A stretch of 5,625 nucleotides of DNA from Propionivibrio sp. (lineage in GTDB: Bacteria; Pseudomonadota; Gammaproteobacteria; Burkholderiales; Rhodocyclaceae): NCBI GenBank assembly GCA_003249625.1, contig QKII01000234.1, forward strand, positions 1 to 5,625, in the 5' to 3' direction. The notes under the pieces were generated by a model that had not been told where the DNA came from, did no database searches, and worked only from the letters and a program-made list of their open reading frames with translations. Below, piece after piece: positions 1-5,625 of the stretch (the first letter of the stretch is position 1; every line of letters starts with the position of its first letter). Made by a program: the position numbers and the translations under genes.

Positions 1-401
1 CCGGCGAGGACAGTCAGTACGCCATGCTCTTCTATCCGGGTCTGGTCGGCATGCTTATTTTCTCGCTGATCCTGCTCCTCCCGACCGGCGACTGGGTCAC
101 GCCGCATGATCCGTGGCACCTGCTGCTCCTCGGGGCAGCAGGCCTGCTCGGAGCGTGCAGCCATCTGATCATGATCCGCGCCTTCACCCTCGCCCCCGCA
201 TCGCGCTTGGCGCCGTTCAGCTACACGCAGCTGATCTGGGTGACTGTGGTGGGCTATGTCGTCTTCGGCAATTTCCCTGACCACGTATCGCTCGCCGGCA
301 TCGCCATCCTGCTCATCAGCGGCATCTATTGCGCCAACCACCAGCGATTGTCCGAAAAGGAATCGCGGCGCACCGCAACCGACCCAATCCCCAGAGATTG
401 A
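1..401 (+). CDS. DMT superfamily (EamA-like) transporter, C-terminal part, cut by left edge
   Basis: This is the last 132 residues or so of an inner-membrane permease of the drug/metabolite transporter superfamily. The frame is open from base 3 to the TGA at 399-401, and the ATG at 24 lies inside the protein, so the true start is outside the window. About four hydrophobic helices are visible, at roughly bases 24-90, 112-175, 205-262 and 283-330. They match the last helices of the second EamA repeat. The stretch with APASRLAPFSYTQLIW followed by a VFGNFPD loop and a last helix is typical of this family, in which ten helices form two repeats. The tail after the last helix is short, hydrophilic and rich in R, E and P, probably cytosolic. 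Family members export amino acids, metabolites or drugs. The substrate cannot be told from this fragment. The family call is confident from the pattern; no function beyond transport is inferred. Confidence 0.85.
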   Translation, partial: GEDSQYAMLFYPGLVGMLIFSLILLLPTGDWVTPHDPWHLLLLGAAGLLGACSHLIMIRAFTLAPASRLAPFSYTQLIWVTVVGYVVFGNFPDHVSLAGIAILLISGIYCANHQRLSEKESRRTATDPIPRD

Positions 402-417
402 ACCTCCTGCCACGGCA

Positions 418-436
418 TGCTGTCTCGTTGACAGCA
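418..436. repeat. 7-bp inverted repeat with 5-nt loop, overlapping a TTGACA box
   Basis: TGCTGTC at 418-424 and GACAGCA at 430-436 are perfect reverse complements separated by TCGTT. The right arm contains most of the TTGACA hexamer at 428-433. It starts 17 bp after the stop of the transporter gene. As RNA it would form a short stem, but only four T's (444-447) follow, eight bases beyond the stem, so it would be a poor intrinsic terminator. As DNA it could be a dyad operator over a -35 box. I see the symmetry directly; either role is inference. Confidence 0.45.
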
Positions 437-467
437 ATACGCATTTTCATCAGATCAGCACTAGAAT
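428..467 (+). promoter_or_regulatory. Possible promoter region for the diguanylate cyclase gene
   Basis: A perfect consensus -35 hexamer TTGACA lies at 428-433. At the normal 16-18 bp spacing the -10 candidates are weak: TCAGAT at 450-455 matches only three positions. A good -10-like TAGAAT stands at 462-467, but it is 28 bp from the TTGACA, and its own properly spaced -35 is poor. The surrounding 436-480 is clearly more AT-rich than the flanking genes, as expected of a promoter. The region is a plausible start for the next gene, but no complete sigma-70 promoter can be assembled. Confidence 0.3.
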
Positions 468-483
468 GAAGAAATTATTCGTT

Positions 484-513
484 ACGCGGCGTTACTGAAC
501 GATGTCGCCGCGT
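484..513. repeat. Perfect 8-bp GC-rich inverted repeat just before the ribosome binding site
   Basis: ACGCGGCG at 484-491 and CGCCGCGT at 506-513 are exact reverse complements around a 14-nt loop. The right arm ends five bases before the GGGAG that begins the Shine-Dalgarno region of the diguanylate cyclase gene. There is no T tract after it, so it is not a terminator of the preceding transporter gene. The left arm is overlapped by a direct repeat of CGTTAC at 480-485 and 490-495, exactly one helical turn apart. It could be a 5'-leader hairpin or a protein binding site; neither is shown. Confidence 0.45.
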
Positions 514-517
514 CCTT

Positions 518-530
518 GGGAGAGCGAGGG
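518..530 (+). promoter_or_regulatory. Ribosome binding site region of the diguanylate cyclase gene, start ambiguous
   Basis: Two purine-rich Shine-Dalgarno elements lie side by side. GAGGG at 526-530 is 5 nt before the ATG at 536, and GGGAG at 518-522 is 7 nt before an in-frame GTG at 530. The two starts differ by only two residues. ATG 536 is preferred because it is the stronger codon and has a good site of its own. Confidence 0.55.
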
Positions 531-535
531 TGCGC

Positions 536-2527
536 ATGAACCCGGACGAAACGACGCGGTGCGCCAGACAGGCATCCCACGCTGCCAAAGCGGCCGGGAA
601 GCTGGTAGCCACCTATGCCGCCTTTTCGTTTCTCTGGATCCTTCTTTCCGACAAGGCCGTCGAACTGCTGTTCGCTGATCCTCACACCCGAGTATTGATT
701 AGCGTCCTGAAAGGCTGGCTGTTCGTCGCCGTCACGGCACTATTGCTCTATCTTCTCGCGCACCGCCTGTTCACCGAAGCACAGTCGCATGCACTCAACG
801 CGCGCCAGGCACAGACTGAGCGGCAGCGAACCGACCAATTACTCGCCGCGATCATCGATAGTTCCTGCGACGTCATCTTCGCAAAGGATCTCGCAGGCCA
901 TTACCTGCTGTACAACCGTGAAGGAGGACGCACTGTCGGCCGAGCCCCTGAAGGCATCATTGGCAAGGACGACTATGCGGTTTTGCCGGCGGAGCAGGCC
1001 GAAAAACTCCGTTCCCAAGACCAGGAAGTCGTCGCCAAAGGGCAGTTATGCACCTTTGAAAGCACGCTCAGCACCGCGCTGGGCGAGCGAATCTATTCGG
1101 TCATCAAGGGACCACTTCGTGACGAGACAGGTCGGATCTCCGGTGTCTTCGGTATATCCCGTGACATTACCGAGCAGAAAAGGATCGAAAACGAACTTCG
1201 CAGCAATGAAGCGAATCTTCGCAAACTGTTCGACGACAACACGTCCGTCATGCTCCTCATCGACCAAGCCAGCGGCAGGATCATCGACGCAAACATGGCG
1301 GCGAGCCGGCTCTACGGTTATCCGCGCGACCGACTCCTGCAGATGGGTATCGAACAGATTAATACCCTGCCTCCGGAGCGCCTCGCAGAAGAACGCCAGC
1401 GCGCCGCCAGCGGTGAAGGGAAATTGTTCTATTTCTCGCACCGCATCGCGTCGGGTGAGATTCGTGAGGTAGAGGTCCATACAACGCCACTTGAACGCAA
1501 CGGCCGACCGATTCTTCTTTCGATCATTCACGACATCACCCAGCGCAAGCACGCGGAAGAAAAACTACGCGAGAGCGAGGAGCGGCTGCGTCTGGCCTTC
1601 ACTGCATCCAGCCAGGGATGGTTCGACGTGAATCTGCGTAGCGGCGACGTCACCGCCAGCCCTGAATACGCACACATGATCGGCTACGAGACGGAGGAAC
1701 TGAACACCAACCTGCAGAACTGGCTGGCAAACGTTCACCCCGAGGAACGCGATGCATTGCTCGCCGCGCTGGAAGGCTGCATCGCCGGAGATGCGCCATG
1801 CTCGATGGAATACCGTCGGCGTACCAAAGCAGGCGATTGGCGCTGGATTCGCTCGGTTGGCAAAGTAGTGCAATGGGATGACAAACAGCGTCCGCTACGC
1901 ATGATCGGCATCCATACCGACATCACCGAACGCAAGGAAATGGAAGAGCAGATCCGGCAGCTGGCCTTTTTCGACCCGCTCACCCGGCTGCCCAACCGTC
2001 GTTTGCTCAATGACCGGATGAGCCGCGCAATGGCCGCCAGCAAGCGCAGCGGCCGCTATTGCGCGCTGATGTTTGCAGATCTCGACAATTTCAAGCCGCT
2101 CAACGACAAGCACGGTCACGAAGCGGGCGACCTGCTGCTGATCGAAGTCGCCGAACGTCTGACCAAGTGCGTGCGCGAAGCGGACACCGTCGCCCGCTTC
2201 GGCGGCGATGAATTCGTCATCATGATCGGAGAACTGGATGTCGGTCGAAGCGAATCCATCACACAGGCCCAAGTAGTAGCCGAGAAGATCCGCCTCGCTC
2301 TCGCGCGCTCCTACGTGATTGCCGCCCAAGCGGACGACGGTGGGCTGCAAACCATTGAACACCACTGCTCTGCCAGTATCGGCGTCGCGCTGTTCATCAA
2401 TCACGAGGCGTCACAAGGTGAAGTGCTCAAGATGGCCGACATCGCCATGTATTCCGCCAAGCAAGCTGGCCGCAACCGGATCTGTTTCTACGAAGAAGGG
2501 AACTCAACGGTCATTCGACCTGACTAA
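536..2527 (+). CDS. Membrane-anchored diguanylate cyclase with three PAS domains (2TM-PAS-PAS-PAS-GGDEF)
   Basis: Predicted 663-residue enzyme that makes cyclic di-GMP from two GTP at the inner membrane under control of sensory PAS domains. Two hydrophobic helices (about 23-46 and 57-75) enclose a short loop with a SDK...ADP pattern, followed by KGW. A charged linker leads to three PAS domains at about 100-215, 222-338 and 345-465. Each ends in the usual DIT(E/Q)xK PAC signature at 210, 333 and 462. The last resembles PAS_3-fold domains. The cyclase domain spans about 476-650. It has the DPLTRLPNRR entry motif, the metal-binding DLDNFK (515-520) and an intact GGDEF at 556-560. The inhibitory site RxxD is at 547-550, exactly five residues before it, so feedback inhibition by c-di-GMP is expected. 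No EAL or HD-GYP domain follows, so only synthesis is predicted. No haem or flavin ligand in the PAS domains can be named, and the signal is unknown. GTG at 530 is an alternative start. Confidence 0.93.
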   Translation: MNPDETTRCARQASHAAKAAGKLVATYAAFSFLWILLSDKAVELLFADPHTRVLISVLKGWLFVAVTALLLYLLAHRLFTEAQSHALNARQAQTERQRTDQLLAAIIDSSCDVIFAKDLAGHYLLYNREGGRTVGRAPEGIIGKDDYAVLPAEQAEKLRSQDQEVVAKGQLCTFESTLSTALGERIYSVIKGPLRDETGRISGVFGISRDITEQKRIENELRSNEANLRKLFDDNTSVMLLIDQASGRIIDANMAASRLYGYPRDRLLQMGIEQINTLPPERLAEERQRAASGEGKLFYFSHRIASGEIREVEVHTTPLERNGRPILLSIIHDITQRKHAEEKLRESEERLRLAFTASSQGWFDVNLRSGDVTASPEYAHMIGYETEELNTNLQNWLANVHPEERDALLAALEGCIAGDAPCSMEYRRRTKAGDWRWIRSVGKVVQWDDKQRPLRMIGIHTDITERKEMEEQIRQLAFFDPLTRLPNRRLLNDRMSRAMAASKRSGRYCALMFADLDNFKPLNDKHGHEAGDLLLIEVAERLTKCVREADTVARFGGDEFVIMIGELDVGRSESITQAQVVAEKIRLALARSYVIAAQADDGGLQTIEHHCSASIGVALFINHEASQGEVLKMADIAMYSAKQAGRNRICFYEEGNSTVIRPD

Positions 2528-2538
2528 ACGCGCGAGCC

Positions 2539-2584
2539 GCCTCACCGGATGCTTTGCTGCCGGTTGGCGTTCGCTGTTTTTTTT
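2539..2584 (+). terminator. Weak hairpin and T8 tract between diguanylate cyclase and peroxiredoxin genes
   Basis: ACCGG at 2544-2548 pairs with CCGGT at 2560-2564 around an 11-nt loop. GCC at 2539-2541 can add three pairs with GGC at 2566-2568 across a small internal loop. A run of eight T's follows at 2577-2584, but eight bases separate it from the stem, so it is not a classical intrinsic terminator. It may attenuate read-through, or the T tract may simply be AT-rich sequence before the peroxiredoxin start. Low confidence. Confidence 0.25.
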
Positions 2585-2600
2585 CACAAAAACCGACTCA

Positions 2601-2605
2601 AGGAG
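2601..2605 (+). promoter_or_regulatory. Strong ribosome binding site fixing the peroxiredoxin start
   Basis: AGGAG with a 6-nt AT-rich spacer (ATAAAC) precedes the ATG at 2612. This decides the start over the in-frame ATG at 2549, which has no such site and would add 21 residues without family resemblance. A strong site fits an abundant protein. Confidence 0.85.
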
Positions 2606-2611
2606 ATAAAC

Positions 2612-3178
2612 ATGGCTGTTCTCGTTGGAAAACCCGCCCCCGACTTCACCGCCAATGCTGTCATGGGCGACAACACGATTCGCAGTTTCACGCTCTCCAA
2701 GGAAATTGAGGGCAAATACGCGGTGATCTTCTTCTACCCGCTGGATTTCACCTTCGTCTGCCCGTCGGAATTGATCGCCTTTGACCACCGCCTCGAAGAA
2801 TTCAAGAAGCGGAATGTGGAAGTCATCGGCGTTTCGATCGACTCCCAATTCACCCACCTCGCATGGAAGAACACAACGGTGAATCAGGGCGGTATCGGGC
2901 AAGTGCAATACCCGTTGGTCGCCGACGTCAAGCATGAAATCTGCCGCGCGTACGACGTCGAATTCAGCCCGGCCGGTGTTGCCTTCCGTGGCTCATTCCT
3001 GATCGACAAAGCCGGCACCGTGCGCCACCAGGTGGTGAATGACCTGCCGCTCGGCCGCAACGTTACCGAAGAGCACGGGGAAGTCTGCCCGGCAGGCTGG
3101 AACAAGGGCAAGCCGGGGATGAAAGCCTCGACGGCCGGCGTGGCCGAATACCTCGCGGCGCACTCCACGGAACTGTAA
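2612..3178 (+). CDS. Typical 2-Cys peroxiredoxin (AhpC/Prx1 type)
   Basis: A 188-residue cytosolic thiol peroxidase that reduces hydrogen peroxide, organic hydroperoxides and probably peroxynitrite. The protein begins MAVLVGKPAPDF as in the family. The active-site motif PLDFTFVCPSE (43-53) carries P43, T47 and the peroxidatic Cys50. The catalytic Arg is R126 in FRGSFLID. The resolving cysteine is Cys159 in the GEVCPAGW motif. Length and order are those of a complete AhpC/Prx1 protein. There is one further cysteine, C111. A GGIG motif appears in NQGGIG, but the C-terminal tail reads EYLAAHSTEL, with no YF pair, so the two features linked to sensitivity to over-oxidation are only half present. 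No ahpF-like reductase is adjacent, so thioredoxin or a distant reductase is the likely electron donor. The gene lies 84 bp after the diguanylate cyclase and is followed by a strong terminator. No OxyR site is recognisable. An ahpC label is possible, but the paralogue cannot be fixed from sequence alone. Confidence 0.95.
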   Translation: MAVLVGKPAPDFTANAVMGDNTIRSFTLSKEIEGKYAVIFFYPLDFTFVCPSELIAFDHRLEEFKKRNVEVIGVSIDSQFTHLAWKNTTVNQGGIGQVQYPLVADVKHEICRAYDVEFSPAGVAFRGSFLIDKAGTVRHQVVNDLPLGRNVTEEHGEVCPAGWNKGKPGMKASTAGVAEYLAAHSTEL

Positions 3179-3197
3179 GCGCCCGATTCAACGTGCC

Positions 3198-3232
3198 AAA
3201 AAAAGCCACGGAAACTCCGTGGCTTTTTTTTT
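3198..3232. terminator. Bidirectional intrinsic terminator between convergent genes
   Basis: A perfect 8-bp stem, GCCACGGA at 3205-3212 and TCCGTGGC at 3216-3223, closes on a 3-nt AAC loop. Seven A's precede it (3198-3204) and nine T's follow (3224-3232), so the structure works as a stem plus U tract on either strand. It lies 19 bp after the peroxiredoxin stop and 23 bp beyond the end of the oppositely oriented lipoprotein gene, so it should end both transcripts. Confidence 0.93.
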
Positions 3233-3255
3233 GACGTGTTTGCCGCCGGAACCCG

Positions 3256-3519
3256 TTATTTGAGATTCTTTGCCGCATGCAGGATGACCTTGCCTGCCGC
3301 GAAGTTGACGTTGATCCCCTTCTCCTCGTCCCCCCAGAAGCAGACACGCACCCCAAGCGCCTCATCGCAGCGTGACGGATCACCGAGTAGCGCCTTCACT
3401 TCATCGAAGGATTGGCCCGCGCGCAGCTTGTTGTAATTCTCAAGACTGACCTTGCTGCTGCACGCCGAAACAAGCAGAACAGCTGCGACCAGCACACATT
3501 CCCTCCAAAGATTGCTCAT
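3256..3519 (-). CDS. Small outer-membrane lipoprotein, BamE/SmpA-like (DUF3862-like)
   Basis: An 87-residue predicted lipoprotein. The start at 3519 is chosen because a type II signal peptide begins there: a short N region with R6, a hydrophobic stretch at 9-17 and a lipobox VSAC with the acylated Cys at 20. Ser follows at +2, which by the Lol sorting rule favours the outer membrane. A GGGAGG site lies 9 nt upstream. The mature part of about 68 residues has NYNKLRAGQSFDEVKALLGDPSRC, then CFWGDEEKGINVNFAAGKV. The helix with the xGMSxxEVxxxLGxP-like pattern followed by strands is typical of the SmpA/OmlA/BamE fold and of DUF3862 proteins. Two cysteines, 51 and 60, flank the turn and may form a disulfide in the periplasm. 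It is too short and generic to call BamE itself, and the function is unknown. It follows dnaE by 32 bp on the same strand, so it is probably in the same transcript, ended by the hairpin at 3198-3232. Confidence 0.82.
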   Translation of the reverse strand: MSNLWRECVLVAAVLLVSACSSKVSLENYNKLRAGQSFDEVKALLGDPSRCDEALGVRVCFWGDEEKGINVNFAAGKVILHAAKNLK

Positions 3520-3528
3520 CAACACAAG

Positions 3529-3534
3529 CCTCCC
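3529..3534 (-). promoter_or_regulatory. Ribosome binding site of the lipoprotein gene
   Basis: On the - strand GGGAGG lies 9 nt before the ATG at 3519, inside the 32-bp gap after the dnaE stop. It argues against the longer reading from 3591, which would overlap dnaE by 40 bp and bury the signal peptide behind 24 hydrophilic residues. Confidence 0.75.
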
Positions 3535-3551
3535 GGTTTCCGTGACATGAA

Positions 3552-5625
3552 TCAGTTGTAATCGACCTTGACGTTTTCGCTGCTCAGCCAATCGCCCAGC
3601 GCCACCAGCAGATCATCTTCCAGCCGCACGCGGCAACTTTCGCCAAGCGCCAGTTCACAGGTCGCCTCGGCATTGCGATAGGACAGGCGCACCGGACAGT
3701 TCCCTGGGGTGTAGGGCGCCAGCAGGGCCTGTAGCCGCTGGGCGGCGTTGCGGGCGTTGGCACCGCTGGCCTGCCCGTTGAGCGAGAGGCGCAGGTGCCG
3801 GGCAAACCGCCCACGCGCCTCCGCGAGCGTCAACAGGCGCTCCGCGACGACGCGCACCTTGCCTTCGCCGGCAAAGTCGTCGCGCTGAACCTTGCCTTCG
3901 ATGATCAACACCTCGTCCTCGCGAATCTTCTCGCGCTCGGCTTCGAACGTCTCGTTGAACACCGAAACTTCCAGCGACGTCGAACCGTCGTCGATCTGCA
4001 CGAAGGCCATCTTGCCACGCGAGGTGATCTTGGTACGCACGCCGACCACCAGACCAGCCAGCATCTGCGGCTCTTTCCTTGGCTCCAGCGACGACAGCGG
4101 CTTGCGCGCGAAACGCGACACCTCGTGCTTCACCTCGTTGAACGGGTGACCGGAGAAGAAGAAACCCAGCGCAAGCTTTTCCTCGGCCAGTTTCTGCCGC
4201 TCCTTCCAGCGCGGCACCTCGACATATTGTGCCTTGTGTTCCTCCGCAGCGTCGCCAGCAAATACATCGAAAAGACTGACCTGCATGGCATTGCGCTCGG
4301 CCTGTTCGGCGGCCTCGATGGCGATGCCGACCGACGCCATCAGCTTGGCGCGGTGATCGTCGATCGAATCGAAAGCACCGGCGCGGATCAGCGCTTCGAT
4401 CGTGCGGCGGTTGACCATGCGCTTGTCGACGCGTTCGCAGAAGTCGAACAGGTCCTTGAACGGTCCGCCTTCGTTGCGTGCCTTGAGGATCACGTTGACG
4501 GCCTGTTCGCCGGTTCCCTTCACCGCACCGAGACCGTAGCGGATCGTCTGGCGGTCGACCGGCACAAAGCGGTAGTCGGAAGCATTGACGTCCGGCCCGA
4601 GGACGGTGAGCTTGTTGACCAGGCAATCGTCATAGAAGATCTTCACCGTATCGGTGTTGTCCATGTCCGACGACAGCGTCGCCGCCATGAATGCCGAGCA
4701 GTGGTGCGCTTTCAGCCAGGCCGTCTGATAGGTAACGACGGCATACGCCGCAGTGTGCGACTTGTTGAAGCCGTACTCGGCGAACTTGGTCATCAGGTCG
4801 AACAGCTGTTCGGCCAGCGCCGGGTCGTAACCCTTCTTCTTCGCGCCTTCCGCGATCGTCTCGCGGTGCTTGGCCATCTCGTCGGCCTTCTTCTTGCCCA
4901 TCGCCCGACGCAGCATGTCCGCACCGCCGAGCGTGTAGCCGCCGATGATCTGCGAGATCTGCATCACCTGTTCCTGATACACGATCACGCCGTAAGTCGG
5001 CTCCAGACAGCCCTTGAGGTCGTCGTGGAAGTAGTCGATCTTCTGCTGGCCTTTTTTCCGCAGAATGAAGTCGTCCACCATCCCGGAGCCAAGCGGGCCG
5101 GGGCGGTAGAGCGCCAGGACAGCGATGATGTCCTCGAAGCGGTCGGGCGCCAGCTTCTTCAGCAGCTTCTTCATCCCTTCCGATTCGACCTGGAAGATCG
5201 CCGTGGTGTTGGCGTCCTTGAGAATCTGGTAGGCTCTGGGGTCGTCGAAGGTCAGTGCGTCGAGATCCGGCCGCGTGCCGGTCAGCCTTTCGACGTAATC
5301 GACGGCCAGCCGGATGATGGTCAGGTTGCGCAGGCCGAGGAAGTCGAACTTCACCAGTCCGACCTTCTCGACGTCGTCCTTGTCATACTGCGAGACGACC
5401 GAACCGCCCGCGTCGGCCGAATACAGCGGGCAGAAGTCGGTCAGCTTGCCGGGCGCGATCAGCACGCCACCGGCGTGCATACCGACGTTGCGGGTCAGGT
5501 CTTCGAGGCGGCCTGCAAGCTCGAACAGATCCTTGACCTCCTCTTCCTCCTCGATGCGCTGCTTGAGCTGCGGCTCGGCCTCGATGGCTTTGGACAGGGA
5601 GAGCGGCTTGTTCTGTTCGACCGGG
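3552..5625 (-). CDS. dnaE: DNA polymerase III alpha subunit (DnaE), C-terminal 690 residues, cut by right edge
   Basis: Replicative DNA polymerase catalytic subunit. The frame stays open through the right edge, so the ATG at 5480 is internal and the PHP domain and the first two catalytic aspartates lie outside. Visible in order: the TRNVGMHAGGVLIAPGKLTDF segment, then VKFDFLGLRNLTII with the third catalytic aspartate (codon 5343-5345, equivalent to E. coli D555). Next come the fingers motifs YRPGPLGSGMVDDFI, TYGVIVYQEQVMQI and LGGADMLRRAMGKKK, then FNKSHTAAYA. A helix-hairpin-helix region follows with GLGAVKGTGEQAVN. The internal beta-clamp motif QVSLF (4269-4283) is near the QLSLF consensus. 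An OB-fold domain at about 3835-4065 and a C-terminal domain at about 3555-3800, where tau binds in E. coli, complete it. All expected parts are present and undamaged, and the stop is TGA at 3552-3554. The lipoprotein gene follows 32 bp later. The call is near certain; PolC is excluded by the absence of an inserted exonuclease in this part and by the motif set. Confidence 0.98.
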   Translation of the reverse strand, partial: PVEQNKPLSLSKAIEAEPQLKQRIEEEEEVKDLFELAGRLEDLTRNVGMHAGGVLIAPGKLTDFCPLYSADAGGSVVSQYDKDDVEKVGLVKFDFLGLRNLTIIRLAVDYVERLTGTRPDLDALTFDDPRAYQILKDANTTAIFQVESEGMKKLLKKLAPDRFEDIIAVLALYRPGPLGSGMVDDFILRKKGQQKIDYFHDDLKGCLEPTYGVIVYQEQVMQISQIIGGYTLGGADMLRRAMGKKKADEMAKHRETIAEGAKKKGYDPALAEQLFDLMTKFAEYGFNKSHTAAYAVVTYQTAWLKAHHCSAFMAATLSSDMDNTDTVKIFYDDCLVNKLTVLGPDVNASDYRFVPVDRQTIRYGLGAVKGTGEQAVNVILKARNEGGPFKDLFDFCERVDKRMVNRRTIEALIRAGAFDSIDDHRAKLMASVGIAIEAAEQAERNAMQVSLFDVFAGDAAEEHKAQYVEVPRWKERQKLAEEKLALGFFFSGHPFNEVKHEVSRFARKPLSSLEPRKEPQMLAGLVVGVRTKITSRGKMAFVQIDDGSTSLEVSVFNETFEAEREKIREDEVLIIEGKVQRDDFAGEGKVRVVAERLLTLAEARGRFARHLRLSLNGQASGANARNAAQRLQALLAPYTPGNCPVRLSYRNAEATCELALGESCRVRLEDDLLVALGDWLSSENVKVDYN

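Noticed and set aside
789..1472. 227-codon + strand frame overlapping the diguanylate cyclase gene
   Set aside because: Out-of-frame shadow rich in S, R and T with no domain pattern; the PAS-coding frame is clearly the real one.
1046..2404. Several antisense open frames of 67-169 codons within the diguanylate cyclase gene
   Set aside because: They oppose a gene with unbroken PAS and GGDEF motifs, lack ribosome binding sites of note and show no recognisable domain.
2549..2611. Upstream in-frame ATG extending the peroxiredoxin by 21 residues
   Set aside because: No ribosome binding site there, the extension does not resemble the family, and a strong AGGAG precedes the ATG at 2612.
2504..2935. 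143-codon - strand frame across the cyclase-peroxiredoxin junction
   Set aside because: Antisense shadow of the peroxiredoxin 5' half, with no motif and no plausible start context.
3520..3591. Longer start for the lipoprotein, overlapping the end of dnaE
   Set aside because: It would put 24 hydrophilic residues before the signal peptide; the GGGAGG site and lipobox spacing fit the start at 3519.
3655..4626. 323-codon open frame on the - strand, rich in R, Q, A and G
   Set aside because: It lies wholly inside dnaE in another frame. Its composition is that of a high-GC shadow frame, and no family motif is visible.
1..5625. Mobile element, CRISPR array, tRNA or defence-system signature
   Set aside because: No transposase or integrase motifs, no regularly spaced repeats, no tRNA-like cloverleaf and no shift in base composition were seen on reading both strands.

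Overview
The window looks like an ordinary chromosomal segment of a GC-rich proteobacterium. The DnaE type, the PAS/GGDEF protein and the AhpC/Prx1-type peroxiredoxin suggest a betaproteobacterium, perhaps of the Rhodocyclales. That placement rests on recalled resemblance, not on a search. There are five protein genes, two of them cut by the window edges. I see no tRNA, rRNA, CRISPR array, insertion sequence, integrase, phage gene or attachment site.

Layout from left to right: (1) the 3' part of a DMT/EamA-family membrane transporter on the + strand, 1-401. (2) A 128-bp intergenic region with two inverted repeats, one of them containing a TTGACA box. (3) A membrane-anchored diguanylate cyclase on the + strand, 536-2527, with two membrane segments, three PAS domains and an intact GGDEF active site plus inhibitory site. 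(4) A typical 2-Cys peroxiredoxin on the + strand, 2612-3178, with its own strong ribosome binding site. (5) A perfect hairpin flanked by A and T tracts at 3198-3232, which can terminate transcription from both sides. (6) A small lipoprotein with a BamE/SmpA-like (DUF3862-like) look on the - strand, 3256-3519. (7) On the - strand, 3552 to beyond the right edge, the C-terminal 690 residues of the DNA polymerase III alpha subunit, DnaE.

The + strand genes converge on the dnaE-lipoprotein unit, and the shared terminator separates the two groups. dnaE and the lipoprotein gene are 32 bp apart and probably share a transcript. The three + strand genes are co-directional, but gaps of 128-134 and 84 bp leave it open whether they are co-transcribed. 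No shared pathway is evident: the genes serve transport, c-di-GMP signalling, peroxide detoxification, the cell envelope and replication.

I did not find an undescribed multi-gene system. The points most worth a second look are the inverted repeats before the diguanylate cyclase, the compact two-helix N-terminal module of that protein, and the little lipoprotein attached to dnaE.
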